A stretch of DNA of 64,000 nucleotides from positions 60,329,541 through 60,393,540 of the forward strand of contig JAOANR010000004.1 of assembly GCA_030278955.1 (NCBI GenBank), read 5' to 3'. The position numbers and the translations under genes were made by a program. Of this stretch, positions 22,001-33,600 are shown piece by piece (position 1 is the first letter of the stretch; the number at the start of each line of letters is the position of its first letter). The notes beneath the pieces were generated by a model. That model ran no database searches. It saw only the letters and a list, made by a program, of their open reading frames with translations, and was not told the origin of the DNA. Origin of the DNA: Hygrophila difformis (lineage: Eukaryota > Streptophyta > Magnoliopsida > Lamiales > Acanthaceae).

Positions 22001-23168
22001 AACACCATGAACCGTCGTCCAACTTGAGTCCAGTAATTTTACTACGATGATGGTGGAATTTTGCTTGGGCGTGGAAATATTTAGTGTTTCGATCTCCCAA
22101 TCGAATCCAATCATCCCGAGCACGTTGACACCAGAATACCTCTTCTTGCTCCAAAATCATCTGGTAATTTTTTTGAAGTTTCAGTTCTATAATTAGCAGC
22201 CTCATAGAGTCAGTAGTTACCAGAGAACGATCAATACCTGCAAGCCTTCGCATGATTCGACGTTTTTTATTTCTTAAGCGTAGAATTTCCCCCTGGCATT
22301 GTTGCACAGAAATTTGATGAAGATTATCTAATTTAGTAGTGACAGGATCATGGCTATGTCCCCACGCAGATTCCACCAAATGATGATAGGTTGGCTGATT
22401 GGCCCAAATAAGCTCCCAGCGGAAAGGTCGTGCAGTCGAAGTTCGAATGTCAGCTCCGCAAGTCATAAGCAGAGGGGCATGGTCGGAACCCATACGAGGT
22501 AATGTGACAATATGACCATTAAGAAAGCAATGGATCCATTCCAAGGAGGCCAGGCCGCGATCAAGAAGTTTTTTAATGAATTGTACACGATTCGCCGCCC
22601 GAAACCATGTGAAAATGGATCCCTCAGACCGGACAGGAAACAGACTACAATCAGTTAAGCAAGACCGAAATTCCTCAGCTCGGGACAGAATAAAAATACC
22701 GCCTTGGACTTCCGTAGGTACAAGAACTTCATTCCAATCTCCAACAAGGAACCAAGGATGAATAATGCGCTGTCTGAGCTGCCGCAAATATGCCCAATTC
22801 ATCCGCCTATGGGAATAATTTGGAGATGCATAGACCGCAGTGCAAAACCAAGTGAAATTCCCCTCAGTGCAGGTTAAAGTGATAAACCGTTCATGCAGCT
22901 CAAAAATATTACAAGATGCTATGAGCCCCGATTTACCAAGTACCCACAGGCCGCCTGCGCGACCATTGGCCTCCTGAATGGCAATAGGGAAATAACCAAG
23001 TCGAAATATGAAGTTCCGAAGGCAGTCATAAGGACCTTGAGGCTCAAATAAACACATCACGGAGGGTTGGTGACAACGGATGTAATCAGAAAGATACCGA
23101 CGACCATGGGGATTCATGATACCCCTTAAATTCCAAGCAAAAATAGAGAAGCTGTTGAAAGGATTCAT
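19095..23168 (-). CDS. LINE ORF2: endonuclease / reverse transcriptase / RNase H
   Basis: Uninterrupted 1,357-aa frame. Residues 1-240 are an apurinic-type endonuclease (starting near FAWNLRGIMNPHGR, with VGDWNEVL and the catalytic-type GSDHAPLL near 233). The central reverse transcriptase contains GLRQGDPLSPYLF and the active-site FADD near residue 690. Then comes a zinc-finger-like zf-RVT segment (CTICGTDEDDWCHSLFYC), and from about 1,204 an RNase H domain (HTDGSF, later E and D residues), as in plant L1 elements. The intact length suggests recent insertion. ORF2 nicks target DNA and primes cDNA synthesis there. Confidence 0.95.
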   Translation of the reverse strand: MNPFNSFSIFAWNLRGIMNPHGRRYLSDYIRCHQPSVMCLFEPQGPYDCLRNFIFRLGYFPIAIQEANGRAGGLWVLGKSGLIASCNIFELHERFITLTCTEGNFTWFCTAVYASPNYSHRRMNWAYLRQLRQRIIHPWFLVGDWNEVLVPTEVQGGIFILSRAEEFRSCLTDCSLFPVRSEGSIFTWFRAANRVQFIKKLLDRGLASLEWIHCFLNGHIVTLPRMGSDHAPLLMTCGADIRTSTARPFRWELIWANQPTYHHLVESAWGHSHDPVTTKLDNLHQISVQQCQGEILRLRNKKRRIMRRLAGIDRSLVTTDSMRLLIIELKLQKNYQMILEQEEVFWCQRARDDWIRLGDRNTKYFHAQAKFHHHRSKITGLKLDDGSWCSDQNVLKHSVKQYFGTLFADDVTPVRAPPLPPLLPLSAFDCELPAEQVTSDEVSLALSQLKPLAAPGPDGFPAAFYKKYWPIVGHDILSMVRRALEDGFFDPILAKAFICLIPKVAVPSSIQQYRPITLCNVAYKFISKVLVNRLRPVMKKYISSLQSAFLPGRGTVDNAIILQELVSSLSRRGTNNRAILMKIDLEKAYDKVHWSFLDECLQQMQIPNSLRRVIMACISSPEFSILWNGIPLEGFRPQRGLRQGDPLSPYLFNIIMERLSVTIHREAELGKWLPIKLSPAGIGISHLLFADDLILCSLADFDSFSCIASTLDSFAKWSGLKINSNKSKAFASTRVTPLERSSFTAATGINFTDELGSYLGFPIHHGRVSVRSYDFILERMDARISCWAMRLLNKPGRITLARHVLSSIPTYCMQVGWLPESVCQRIDFRIRSLIWKDRSGRGINLVKWDRIATPRYCGGLGIRKSRLINISLLGKLGHGLITGSDKLWVRELRAKYCLNGFSPSEFRHAGSFTWKSIHKAMLRLCGGYSFMLGDGRSSLWFTPWFRGHALGPQVPFIETCDQDLCVRDIVSNHNWDLSSVFTLIPPVLRHDLLHSPPPLLHRDCSDGWRWKQSIDGLYSSKSGYTFLMAAENVNGGWSWLWTSLLPEKICLILWIISWSALPCNSLRHRRHLTSSPLCTICGTDEDDWCHSLFYCSWADHVWSTVSINIHPDLHSIPQYDIRYWLHAMFKMHGALFMACLWSVWRERNLRVFQAKTTTPQALIRRVRHLECELLRVISPTASRYHEPRLVRWNMGSWQGIFVHTDGSFLVNEERAGFGAVLRHNSGMWILGASGFLGSVSVLEAELTGILHGLRLAKNYGALEVCCRCDSMDAIRLISSKMNTSHSLSPLLSWIDTAKREFQVCVFEHILREGNAVADGLAKLGASDELFFTTWAFPPDPIKPLLTADVAGTWFTRC

Positions 23169-23249
23169 ATAAACTGAAAGAATGAAGGAATAACCTGGAC
23201 ATCCATAATTGACCAGAAACTAGCTAGGGAAGAAGGCAACGACCCTGCT

Positions 23250-24625
23250 TTATATATCAGAATCAGGGAGACAAAGCTCGGCGCCCGAAGGGGCCATAAT
23301 AGAATCTTGAGGTGGGTCACCCCCCTCCTGCAGTGTACCACTGATCTCCATGCCTAAATTTTCCGGCTCTGAAGAAGGTAGCGTAGTATTTTGGCGACTG
23401 CAGACATCCTCATCAGCAGCCATATGCGTAGCTAGCTTGTCCTTACAACTATCAACAACTCGCTGAATATCCTTTTCAAGATGTTTATTCAGGGGATGAG
23501 TGTCTGAACGAATCCTTTTATTGCCGGGAAGTAGGCGTTTTCTATTGACCAATGGGGCAGACTCACTTGAAGACCCAGCATTAAAATTAACCGGAGCGGA
23601 GATACCAGGCCGAGCCTTAGCGTTAACACCAGACACAATGGGCATAGATGAAATGGATTTACCACCTGGGATAGAGGGACCGGAAGCATTGGATTTGGGC
23701 ATGTTAGACATAGGCTTTTTTTTGGGATTCCGTCTCTTGACAAGCATCCATTCACCCACAGAAGGTAGGTTTGAGGCTTGAGTGTCATCTGTGCATGAAT
23801 TGGACACAATAACTGATTCATTCTTATGAAAATCTGTTGGGGCAGTTTCAGAAACCGGGGTTGTCGCACCATACTGCAGATTAACTACTCCCTCATTTCT
23901 AGCAACAACTCCAACTCTATCTCCGCCACTAGTAGGTGCCGCCGGTGTGTTGGGAATATTATTCGGGGCAGTGGAGCAACGCTCTTGGAGATGGCCGAAG
24001 CAGCCGCAACGCATACAAACCATATGAAGACCCTCATAAGCAATCCACACAATTTTGCCTTCAACATCAATTTTCCCCAACAAAGGCTCTTCCAAATTGA
24101 TTTCAATACACACCCGAGCATACCGACCCCTGTGAATGGCAATCGTGTTCATGTCTACGTTAATCAGCGTACCAATCGCCGCGGCAATGACTCGTAAGCT
24201 GTCCTCCTTGTAGAAAGCCTGATTAAGCCCAGGAAAACGAACCCAAGTCTGAATAGTATTCACCTTCGACAACTCCGGATCAAAGGTCCTCGACCACCTC
24301 ATTACAGCAAGACAATGGTCAAAAACCATCCATGGTCCATTGGTAAGCACTTTCTCTCTATCAGAAGGCAATTAAAACTTAACCAAAAAACACCCGTATC
24401 CAACATCCAAAAGATCAAAAGTACCATCTAGTTTCCAAGCTCGAGTAAGTCGATCTTTCATGGCCTGAAACCCAACGTATATTCCAATAGGCTTGAGGAC
24501 CAAAGTATCTTCCCATGGAGCATATAATTCCTCAAGAACTTTAGGATTAAATCGGACTTTGGGGCAGTGACGATGACCACCAGATTTATTAATAGAAGCT
24601 AATTTCTCTTGGAGTAAATCAGAAG
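23250..24625 (-). pseudogene. LINE ORF1 (DUF4283, CCHC zinc knuckle), interrupted
   Basis: The open part (24371-23250, 373 aa) begins inside a DUF4283 domain (LTNGPWMVFDHCLAVMRW) and contains a CCHC knuckle (CMRCGCFGHLQERC near residue 140), then a Ser/Pro-rich tail. Directly upstream in the same frame the domain continues backwards for about 80 residues (YAPWEDTLVLKPIGIYVGFQ, then LLDVGYGCFLVKF) and is separated from the open part by one TAA stop just before 24371. So the natural N-terminus of DUF4283 is present but cut off. The element is probably not self-mobilising unless translation starts internally. Confidence 0.85.
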
Positions 24626-24649
24626 TATTAGTATATAATAAATCTAATT

Positions 24650-26485
24650 ATAAAAAAGAGGATTAATAATTTATTATGTCCAAATAATCAAATTCAGAAA
24701 ACTAATTTTTTTTTTTTATTAAAATCAAGATAATTATTTTGGTGAATTTTAAAATGAACGTTAGATCATATAAAAAAAAAAAACCTTCGAACACTGCAGA
24801 TACTATAGTGTTATTGTGTAAGCAAATAGCAAGGTGACTAGCTTATGTGGGTTGTGGGGCAGCAAACTCCCACATAAAATAATTTTTTTTTTTTTTTTTT
24901 TTTTTACTTTTAGACACATGAATGAGTCCATCAAATTTTAATAATTTTATCTTGGTTAATCATCGAATAACATGTTCTCCGTAAAAATTTCAGAATGTAC
25001 GACTAATTTACAAATATCAGAAACCAATGCAATTGTAAATTACTTTATGCATCAAGTACCATAAACCCCTCTGGCTCCCCCCCCCCCCCCCCAAAAAAAA
25101 GGTACCATAAACCAATATACTTCATATTAGTAAATCAAATACTAACTGCGTACTATCAATATTGGAAAATGCCCATACTGTACAATTAAAACAAATAGAG
25201 TATTATTATTATTATTATTCCTCTCATATAAACGAAATGAAAGCTAAACAAACTTTAATTTTTCTTCTTGGGCATATACCTCTGATAATGATGTTATTTT
25301 GTCATTTTTTAATAATTTAACGACATGAAGGATTAACTTTGATTGGACTATGCCCTAACTCTGAAAGTATATATTTTTTTGGGTTAGTAACTCTGAAAAT
25401 ATTTGCTACTACTATTAGTAGTAGTATTTTATTATATTTTTTTGCACAAATTGAAAAATCAAATGAAGACAGAAGGCTTCGCAGAGGAGGAAAAAGCACA
25501 CGAACAGTTACAGAAGTCGTCCAAAACTATACTATGGTTTCAAACATGGTAAAGATTTTTTATTTTTATTTTTATTTTTTTTTTTCAAAAAAAGGGAAAA
25601 ATTGTTTGCCCAAAGGCCAAAACTTAAAAAGGCATGGTAAAAGAAGCATATACTTACAGTTGCAGACATCATAAATGGAGAATCCAAGATATGGGATAAA
25701 AATCTGGATTCTTGATCTTCAGCTTCGTCGCTCAACGACGGCCGTTGGATCCCGTACAATCATCTGGACAACGGGCCCATCCATCGCTCTCTCCTACTAT
25801 CAATCAATATTGAATTCAATTCATTCTTCGTCGTTCGCCAACAAGTTGTCATAAAGTAATTCTTTCTCCTAAAGTCTCCTTTTTCTGCATTCAATCCATT
25901 TTTTAATTGTTGTTTTCAGCGCTGTTGGTCTGCGATTGTTCTCCCCCGAATCTCTTGTTTTCTTATTTTTGGAGTCCTATTTTTTCTTTTCCGTCATGCA
26001 CATGAGCACACTTGTTGAATAATCCCACTAAAATATATATATATACCTTGCTTTTCTTCGAATCCCTGCAAATGCCAACTTTTTCCTGTTTACCGCTGGA
26101 AATTCCGTTCCAGTTCCTGTAAAGGCAGTACGGTTTTTTGTTTTTAATTGGAGTTTTGGGAACCCCTATTCCTCCACCTATTTGGATCGGCGATTGATTG
26201 CTAGGGCAATCGATTGCTGCCCGTTTGAATTATTGTTGTGTTTAATCATTTTGTTGGAGAATTTTGGAATTCTTGATTGCGTCAATTGATGTAAGCCCTT
26301 TCCAATTGGGTTTTTGGAAATGGCGAATTGAGGATTAATAGGATCGTGGGGGTGTTCCTGTCTCCTCAGATTTGGGGGGTTTTTAGGCTTCTGAATTTCT
26401 GGGGTAGTTTTCGTGTGGGTTGAGCTGTTGCTGGGTGTGGATTAGGGTTGAATATATCGAACTTTTGAGTTTGGGGTGTGTGGAA
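24650..26485 (+). promoter_or_regulatory. SnRK2 upstream region and 5'UTR
   Basis: AT-rich until ~25700, with a poly-T run (24882-24905), a 14-C run (~25079-25092) and no gene. From ~25770 the sequence becomes CT-rich and then T-rich as in plant 5'UTRs with introns, up to the start codon at 26486. I cannot place the transcription start or any UTR intron boundary. Confidence 0.4.
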
Positions 26486-28896
26486 ATGGAGAAATACGAA
26501 CTCGTGAAGGATATAGGGTCTGGGAATTTTGGTGTGGCCAGGCTCATGAGGAACAAGGAGACTAGGGAGCTTGTGGCTATGAAGTACATGGAAAGAGGAC
26601 ACAAGGTTTGCACTTTTTACACTTTATATTGTCAGATCACCGAGTTTTTTTCACTCACTTTTTAGTTTTGGTATCTTTATCCTTTTTGGGTTGTGAATCA
26701 TTGGATTTCTTCTAGGATGATGTTCAGTCTTTTTAGATTCTGTGTTTTTATTGCTGTTTAGGTTGGTTGTGAACTGATGAGGTGTATATAACTTGGACTT
26801 CAACTAGGATTAAGGTGTTTTAATGAATATTTGTGTTTTAGATCGATGAGAATGTGGCGCGCGAGATAATAAATCATCGCTCACTTCGGCATCCCAACAT
26901 AATTCGGTTCAAGGAGGTGAGCTGTGTTATATCAAGTCTTTCTCTAGGAGTGACTGCAGAGTAGGAATACTCACTAGGGGTTTGGATTGTGAGATGTGCG
27001 TAGGTGGTTTTGACGCCCACACATCTAGCTATCGTGATGGAATACGCGGCTGGTGGAGAACTCTTTGAGAGGATCTGCAATGCTGGGAGATTCAGTGAAG
27101 ATGAGGTGATGTATTCTTCCCACTCACATGGCATGATAATTGAATGAACAGAAGAAACTTACAGTGTTTTTACAGGTTGAATTTTGAAACATGTCTCTCT
27201 ATCTTTTCAGGCCAGGTACTTCTTTCAGCAGCTTATCTCTGGAGTCAACTATTGCCACTCAATGGTGCGATACACTTGACGCTTTTGTTGGTTCCTTTAT
27301 GCGCAATGCTGAATTTGCATTACTAGTGATACAGAGTTGTGTTCTTATTGTGCTTTTGTGTTTGTAAACATTCTGTGATCTGCAGCAAATATGCCATCGC
27401 GACTTGAAGCTGGAGAACACTCTTCTGGATGGAAGCCCTGCACCACGGCTTAAAATCTGTGATTTTGGTTACTCAAAGGTATTGCCCAACTGCATTGTAT
27501 TGCTATCACAGTTATGGTTTTATAAGAATGCAAACCGAAAAAACTTATCACAGTATGAGTATTCTGACGATGCTATTCTTGTTGAAGTCATCTTTGCTTC
27601 ATTCAAGGCCGAAATCAACAGTTGGCACCCCTGCTTATATTGCTCCGGAAGTTCTATCTAGACGGGAATATGATGGAAAGGTAAACATGTTATTCAGTTT
27701 TTTCTTGTTGGTCATGTACTCTATTAGCGTTGTTAGCTTCAGGCGATACTTGTGTTAGTTTATTCTCTTGGAAAAATTTCCTAATAAAGTTCCATCCTGT
27801 ATCATTGATTATTTATATTGCATTCACACTGTATGTTTGGCTATGATTTTTCTTTTTTACTTTCTTCTTGTGGTTACATAATATTGTGAATCATAAATGA
27901 GAAATGGTATTGTGAGCTCCTCTCCCTTTTGTTTGTTCCATCATCCAACATCTCTTGCTTTGACCGCCTTTATTGCATTTTTCCACTCCATTCCATGTCT
28001 GTAGTTAGACTGTATAAACCAAATTTATGTTATTTTCTTCAACATAGATTTGTTGTTAACTCTGGTTGATTCCTTGTTACCATCCCAGCTGGCTGATGTA
28101 TGGTCGTGCGGTGTGACCTTATATGTTATGCTGGTCGGGGCATACCCTTTTGAAGATCAGGATGATCCAAAGAACTTCAGGAAAACCATCCAAGTAAGCC
28201 CTTTTTCTTTTTGTCTGTCGTCTTGTGAAATTCTTAACCTTTTCTCATATATACATTTGAGTTTTCCTCTAATTAATTCTTTGGTGGTCTTTGCCAGAGG
28301 ATAATGTCTGTTCAATACAAGATTCCGGACTATGTCCACATATCTCAAGATTGCAGGCATCTTCTCTCTCGCCTCTTCGTGGCCAATCCATCCAGGGTAT
28401 GAACATTGAACACTCATAACTGTCCTGTGCCCTTTTAAAAGAATTAACGTTAAGATTGGCCTTCACGTTTTTGAATTTGAACAAACGGAAGACATGATCG
28501 TTGTGATGTGAATCTTCAAATCTTCTTTTATCAAATAATATCTCATTCTAATACTTTGTGCAGAGAATTTCAATAAAAGACATCAAATCACACCCCTGGT
28601 TTCTCAAGAATTTACCAAGGGAATTAACAGATGCTGCTCAAGCAGCATATTACCGCAGGGAAAACCCCACGTATTCCCTTCAATCTGTCGAGGAAATCAT
28701 GAAAATTGTCGAAGAGGCAAAATCCCCTCCCCCCTCCTCCCGTTCGGTTGGGGGCTTCGGCTGGGGAGGCGAAGAGGACGAAGACAAAGACGAGGAGGAT
28801 GTAGAGGAATACGAGGAAGACGAAGAAGAAGAAGAAGACGAATACGACAAGCAAGTAAAAGCAGTCCACGCGAGCGGTGAAGTGCGCCTCGTCTAA
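26486..28896 (+). CDS. SnRK2 protein kinase, subclass I (SRK2A/SnRK2.4-like)
   Basis: Nine exons: 26486-26605, 26842-26916, 27004-27105, 27211-27264, 27386-27478, 27588-27680, 28089-28193, 28298-28396 and 28564-28896, all GT-AG and in phase 0, giving 357 aa. Kinase features in order: Gly loop ([13 protein letters not shown]), catalytic Lys (VAMKYME), [12 protein letters not shown] catalytic loop, DFGYSKSS activation segment with [14 protein letters not shown], and the [20 protein letters not shown] lobe. The C-terminus has the SnRK2 box (ending [11 protein letters not shown]) and a Glu/Asp-rich patch ending HASGEVRLV. The FGYSKSS start and Glu-rich tail place it with osmotic-stress kinases that respond weakly or not at all to ABA (SnRK2.4/2.10, tobacco NtOSAK); this placement is inference. 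Confidence 0.95.
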
Positions 28897-29660
28897 AACA
28901 TGTCCACGTTTGTGCCAAACATCCAAAAAGTGGGTTAATCTACTTATGTCGTGAAAAGCTGGGCAGTGTCAAATATGAGTTATGAATATGTAAATGTTTG
29001 GTGTCGTGTTGGGAAGGGCTCGTGTCGTTTGTTTGATAGTATTTCAAAGAAAGACACTTTATATGCAGCTGGATTTTCTATATATACGAAGTTGTGCATT
29101 GCGTGTGGTCTTTTGTCCGGTACCGAATACTTTCAATTGAAGTATGTATTGTGTCGTCTTGTCAAAACACTCGTTTGTTTTTCTTGTCAAGGTTGTACTG
29201 TATTTTCAGTGTATGTCGTTTGCCTCTGGATTTCTGCTTTTTTGTAGTAAAATAAGGAGTGGTAAATACTTTTTTGTAGAGACCTTTTGTTGATGCTGTG
29301 GTTTGGATTGGATGTGTTGTTCATTGAATGAATTGTCATTTTCTACCTCTTATTTTCTCTTCTCGTTTGTGGGATAAATACATGTGTTTGAATTTTATTT
29401 TACAAAATGTATGAGAAAAAATGTTTATAGCATTACCAGCTGCGGTTGATTTTAAAGTCACGGATCCTTCAATTTAATGATGATATTGATTGATTAATCC
29501 CACTAAAATTGAATTAAGTTCAATTAATAGTTACATTACCAGAAGCAAAGTAGTTGCTAAGTGGTATAGATCAACTTAAGCAAACGTCTCTCGAATTTGA
29601 GTTTTTGTGTATAGTATTGGCTCAATAAGATACGAGGATACTCAATAATTCACACACGAA
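28897..29660 (+). other. SnRK2 3'UTR and downstream flank
   Basis: T-rich transcribed-looking sequence follows the stop codon to about 29,300; after that AT-rich DNA with no gene. Confidence 0.4.
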
Positions 29661-29680
29661 AAAAAATGAGTAGTTGCATT

Positions 29681-29842
29681 TAGGTGAATAACAGGGTATC
29701 CCCATGCACATTGGACCCAAGACTAATCCCTCGAGTATCTGCAAGGGCAATTAAGGGCGCCTCTCTCAAAGCGATTTTTTGCATACACAAGGCTCGAACC
29801 CGCGACTTGAGCCCCCATCTACTCAAGCCAACGGCTGTTGGT
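29681..29842 (-). mobile_element. tRNA-derived SINE
   Basis: Minus strand carries GGCTTGAGTAGATGGGGG and box B-like GCGGGTTCGAGCCTTG, and ends GGGATACCCTGTTATTCACC, a 3' module common in plant SINEs. It is flanked by near-identical 19-bp direct repeats starting AAAAATGAGTAGT (29662-29680 and 29843-29861, two mismatches), as expected for a target duplication. Confidence 0.8.
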
Positions 29843-29891
29843 AAAAATGAGTAGTCACATTAATCAACATACTTTTTGAATAGTGGGAATA

Positions 29892-30032
29892 ATTTTTTTT
29901 TTTTAAAAAAAAACATTGAAACATATGTGTCCGCAAAGGTGCGCAGGAGTTGGCCGATTGTGAATCGAACCCCCAATCCATAGCTGGAAAAGATAGGGTG
30001 ATAACCACTGAGGAGTCATGTCCCCATTCCCA
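29892..30032 (-). mobile_element. tRNA-derived SINE with perfect 13-bp target duplication
   Basis: Minus strand begins GGGGACATGACTCCTCAGTG, box A-like, followed by box B-like GGGGGTTCGATTCACAATCG, and ends in a T/A homopolymer tail. AATAGTGGGAATA flanks it exactly on both sides (29879-29891 and 30033-30045). It is a different SINE family from its neighbour 50 bp away. Confidence 0.85.
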
Positions 30033-30187
30033 AATAGTGGGAATATTGAATATAAAAATAAAATATACTTGTATTTTTTAATTTTAATTAGTGTGAATGT
30101 ATACTATATATAATAATTAATTAATATAATGTAAATTGAAAATCTTGATTACAAATGTAAAGAAAATCTTAAATTATTTTGGTCTAT

Positions 30188-30687
30188 NNNNNNNNNNNNN
30201 NNNNNNNNNNNNNNNNNNNNNNNNNNNNNNNNNNNNNNNNNNNNNNNNNNNNNNNNNNNNNNNNNNNNNNNNNNNNNNNNNNNNNNNNNNNNNNNNNNNN
30301 NNNNNNNNNNNNNNNNNNNNNNNNNNNNNNNNNNNNNNNNNNNNNNNNNNNNNNNNNNNNNNNNNNNNNNNNNNNNNNNNNNNNNNNNNNNNNNNNNNNN
30401 NNNNNNNNNNNNNNNNNNNNNNNNNNNNNNNNNNNNNNNNNNNNNNNNNNNNNNNNNNNNNNNNNNNNNNNNNNNNNNNNNNNNNNNNNNNNNNNNNNNN
30501 NNNNNNNNNNNNNNNNNNNNNNNNNNNNNNNNNNNNNNNNNNNNNNNNNNNNNNNNNNNNNNNNNNNNNNNNNNNNNNNNNNNNNNNNNNNNNNNNNNNN
30601 NNNNNNNNNNNNNNNNNNNNNNNNNNNNNNNNNNNNNNNNNNNNNNNNNNNNNNNNNNNNNNNNNNNNNNNNNNNNNNNNNNNNNNN
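30188..30687. other. Assembly gap (500 N)
   Basis: Exactly 500 N, a conventional placeholder. The Copia element stops at its right edge, while the left edge is unrelated AT-rich DNA, so the real distance is unknown. Confidence 0.99.
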
Positions 30688-33600
30688 TTCTTCTTTTTTG
30701 CCTCAACCATTCCAGCTTTAAATAGCAGATCTTTTGCATATTTTCGTTGGTTTAAAAACAACCCACCAGGAAAGAAACATGCTTCAATTCCAAGAAAATA
30801 GTGCAGTCTCCCCAAATCTTTAAGAGCACAATCCAAACTTAATTGTTGAATTACCTCAGTGACCAAATCATGAGAATTACCAGTGATAATGATATCGTCG
30901 ACATATACAAGTAACACGACGGTGCATCGAGCCTCTCTCTTGACAAACAAAGATGGATCAGCACGACTGCACAAGAATCCCATTTGCACCAGAAATGAGC
31001 TTAGTTTTTCAAACCATGCTCTTGGGGCTTGCTTCAATCCATATAGTGACTTCTTGAGGAGACAAACATGTTGAGGAAAGTTTGGATTAATGAACCCGGG
31101 AGGTTGCTCCATATACACTGTTTCAGTTAAGTCGCCATGTAAGAAAGCATTCTTTACATCTAATTGCCTTACCTCCCATCCACACGTGATGGCTACTGAT
31201 AACACCATCCGAATAGTTCCAAATTTAATTACAGGACTGAAAGTCTCACCATAATCAATTCCAGCTACTTGGTGAAATCCCTTTGCCACTAACCGAGCTT
31301 TGTACCTTTCAATTGTACCGTCTGGCTTAAGCTTGGTTTTGTAGACCCAACGACAGCCCAACACATTCATTTGTGAACCCCTTGGAACAAGGCTCCAGGT
31401 TTGATTATCATGGAGGGCTCTAATTTCTTCTTGCATAGCTGTCATCCAGTGTGGCGTGCTTAGTGCTTCACGAATAGATCTGGGCTCCAATCTTTGTTTG
31501 TTATGCTCAGCTGTATAGCAATGAAAATCATCAAACCGCGTTGATGGACGTTTCTTTCTCTTTCCTCGACCAAGGTCATCGCTCCCTTCATCACTTCTGT
31601 CTTGTGATATTGGATTGTTTTCAACAACACTTTCAGGGGGTATACATTGTTGAGTCTCAACCAAGGCTTCCACATGCTTCACCTGCTCATTGTTTTGGTT
31701 TTCTGCTTGTGGAACAGCAGTATCAGAAGTCACATCTTGATTTTGAACTCCATATTCATAACTTGGGGCCTTGTTTCTATCCTCATGATGTTCAAATTCC
31801 ATCTGTTCTGGATAAATGACAGGTTCTGGATAAATGACAGGAGCATGACTACTTATGGATGGTGAAGTATCATTATCTGGGGGAGTGACATTTTCTTCAG
31901 CTTGCCAGTCCCTGCGTTCTTTATTTAGGAACATATTAAATGTTGAAATGAACAAGTCTGGACTATGGCTTTCATTTCCAATAGAGCCTGCAAACGGAAA
32001 AAGTTGCTCATCAAAAATAACATGGCGAGATATATATATACGCCTGGAAGGAATGTGAAAACATCTGTAGCCTTTATGTAAGTTACTGTAACCAACAAAA
32101 ACACATGGTAGGGATCTCGGCTGGAACTTATTTGATGCTCGTTGACGAAGATAAGGATAACACCGGCACCCGAACACTTTCAAAGAACCATAATCTGGTT
32201 GCTCTTGAAAGAGCCTAAAAAATGGTGTTTCATACTCAAGTACAGACGATGGGAGTCTGTTTATTAGGAAGACTGATGTCATAAAAGACTCTACCCAGAA
32301 GCGCAGAGGCATCTTTGAATGAAACATCAAAGTTAGTCCCATCTCAACAATGTGCCTATGCTTTCGCTCGGCCACACCATTTTGTTCGGGTGTATATGGG
32401 CATGAAACATGACGTACAATACCACATTCTTCAAGATGTTCCAAAAATTCCTTTCGTATGAATTCACCACCTCCATCACATTGGAAGATCTTAATCTTTC
32501 TTGAAAATTGATTCTCAACCATTTTCTGGAACTTGAGAAATGATGGGAACAATTCAGCCTTTTTCTTCATTGGATAAAACCATGTGAACCTAGTTGCATC
32601 ATCAATGAAAATAACATAATATCGCATGTTTTGACATGAAGCAATAGGTGCAGGACCCCATATATCGCAATGTATTTTGTCCAATAACTCAGAAGCAATA
32701 TGATCATTTAACTTGAAAGGAAGCTTACAACTTTTTCCCATCTGACAGCTTTCGCAAACAGAGGGATTTTTATTCCAAGAACCAACATCAATACATTTAT
32801 TTGAATTCAATATACGAATCAACTTAGTATTTGGGTGCCCCATTCGTAAGTGCCACATACTATCTGGTATTTTTCCTGACCGAACAGCTGCCAATGCCTT
32901 AATACCATCTTTTTGCAAAGCATATAAGTCCCCTCTTTTAGTGCCCTTCACCATTATCTTCCCTGTTTGTCGATCCTTAACAAAAAAACTATCATCAGTA
33001 AATTCTATCGTACAAAAATTGTCCTTGGTAAGTCGACTTACTGACAAGAGATTGTTTGTCAAACCAGGAACAACTAACACATTGTTGAGTTTCAATTCTC
33101 TGTTAGTTGTTTTAATCACAGAGTCCCCAATATATTTAATTGGAAGATAATTTCCATTCCCGAAGGTAACATTATCATTCCCTCTATAATCATTTAAATT
33201 AGACACCATACCTGCATCAGTAACCATGTGGGATGTGGCACCAGAGTCAATGAAGTAACCTTCATTTCCTTGAGATATTTGCATAACATTTAAAGCTTGT
33301 TGTAGACCCTCTTCTGGCTGATAAGAGTAATCCCAACGGTAGAAGCAATTTGCTGCAGTATGATTTGTACGAGAACAAATTTGACATGGTGAACGAGGGC
33401 GCTGTTGTATGCGTTGGTTCCGTTGACCTGTATTATTATCTGAGTAGTTGCTTGGAACTTGTGCAGTGGGAGTCATGGATCCTTGAGTTGGGGCCAACCC
33501 ACTCGGGTTTCCAGTATTATGATTAATGGCTCCAAAACCACGTCCCCTTGAATTGAAAGAGTTAAAACGACGACCTCTTCCTCTTCCAAGGCCTCTACTG

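Larger units (their letters stand above)
19018..24640 (-). mobile_element. L1-type non-LTR retrotransposon (LINE)
   Basis: A minus-strand element with ORF1 (DUF4283 and zinc knuckle), then ORF2 (endonuclease, reverse transcriptase, RNase H), then a short 3'UTR and an A-rich tail seen as poly-T at 19018-19030. The 5' end cannot be placed exactly; ORF1-like coding can be followed back to about 24,625. ATAAAAAAGA is present near both outer edges (~18999 and ~24650) and may be a remnant target duplication, though it does not sit cleanly against the tail. The element lies between ferredoxin and SnRK2 without breaking either. Confidence 0.9.

Noticed and set aside
19541..22123. Several 75-170-codon ORFs on both strands
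   Set aside because: Shadows of LINE ORF2, whose 1,357-codon frame has clear enzymatic domains.
28624..28926. Minus-strand ORF rich in Val/Phe/Leu
   Set aside because: Antisense of the acidic SnRK2 C-terminus.
29681..30032. Two tRNA genes
   Set aside because: Box A and B-like motifs and TTCGA loops are present, but no acceptor or anticodon stems form; tails and target duplications show SINEs.
30136..30801. ORFs crossing the N runs (also 40927-41889)
   Set aside because: Open only because N carries no stop codons.
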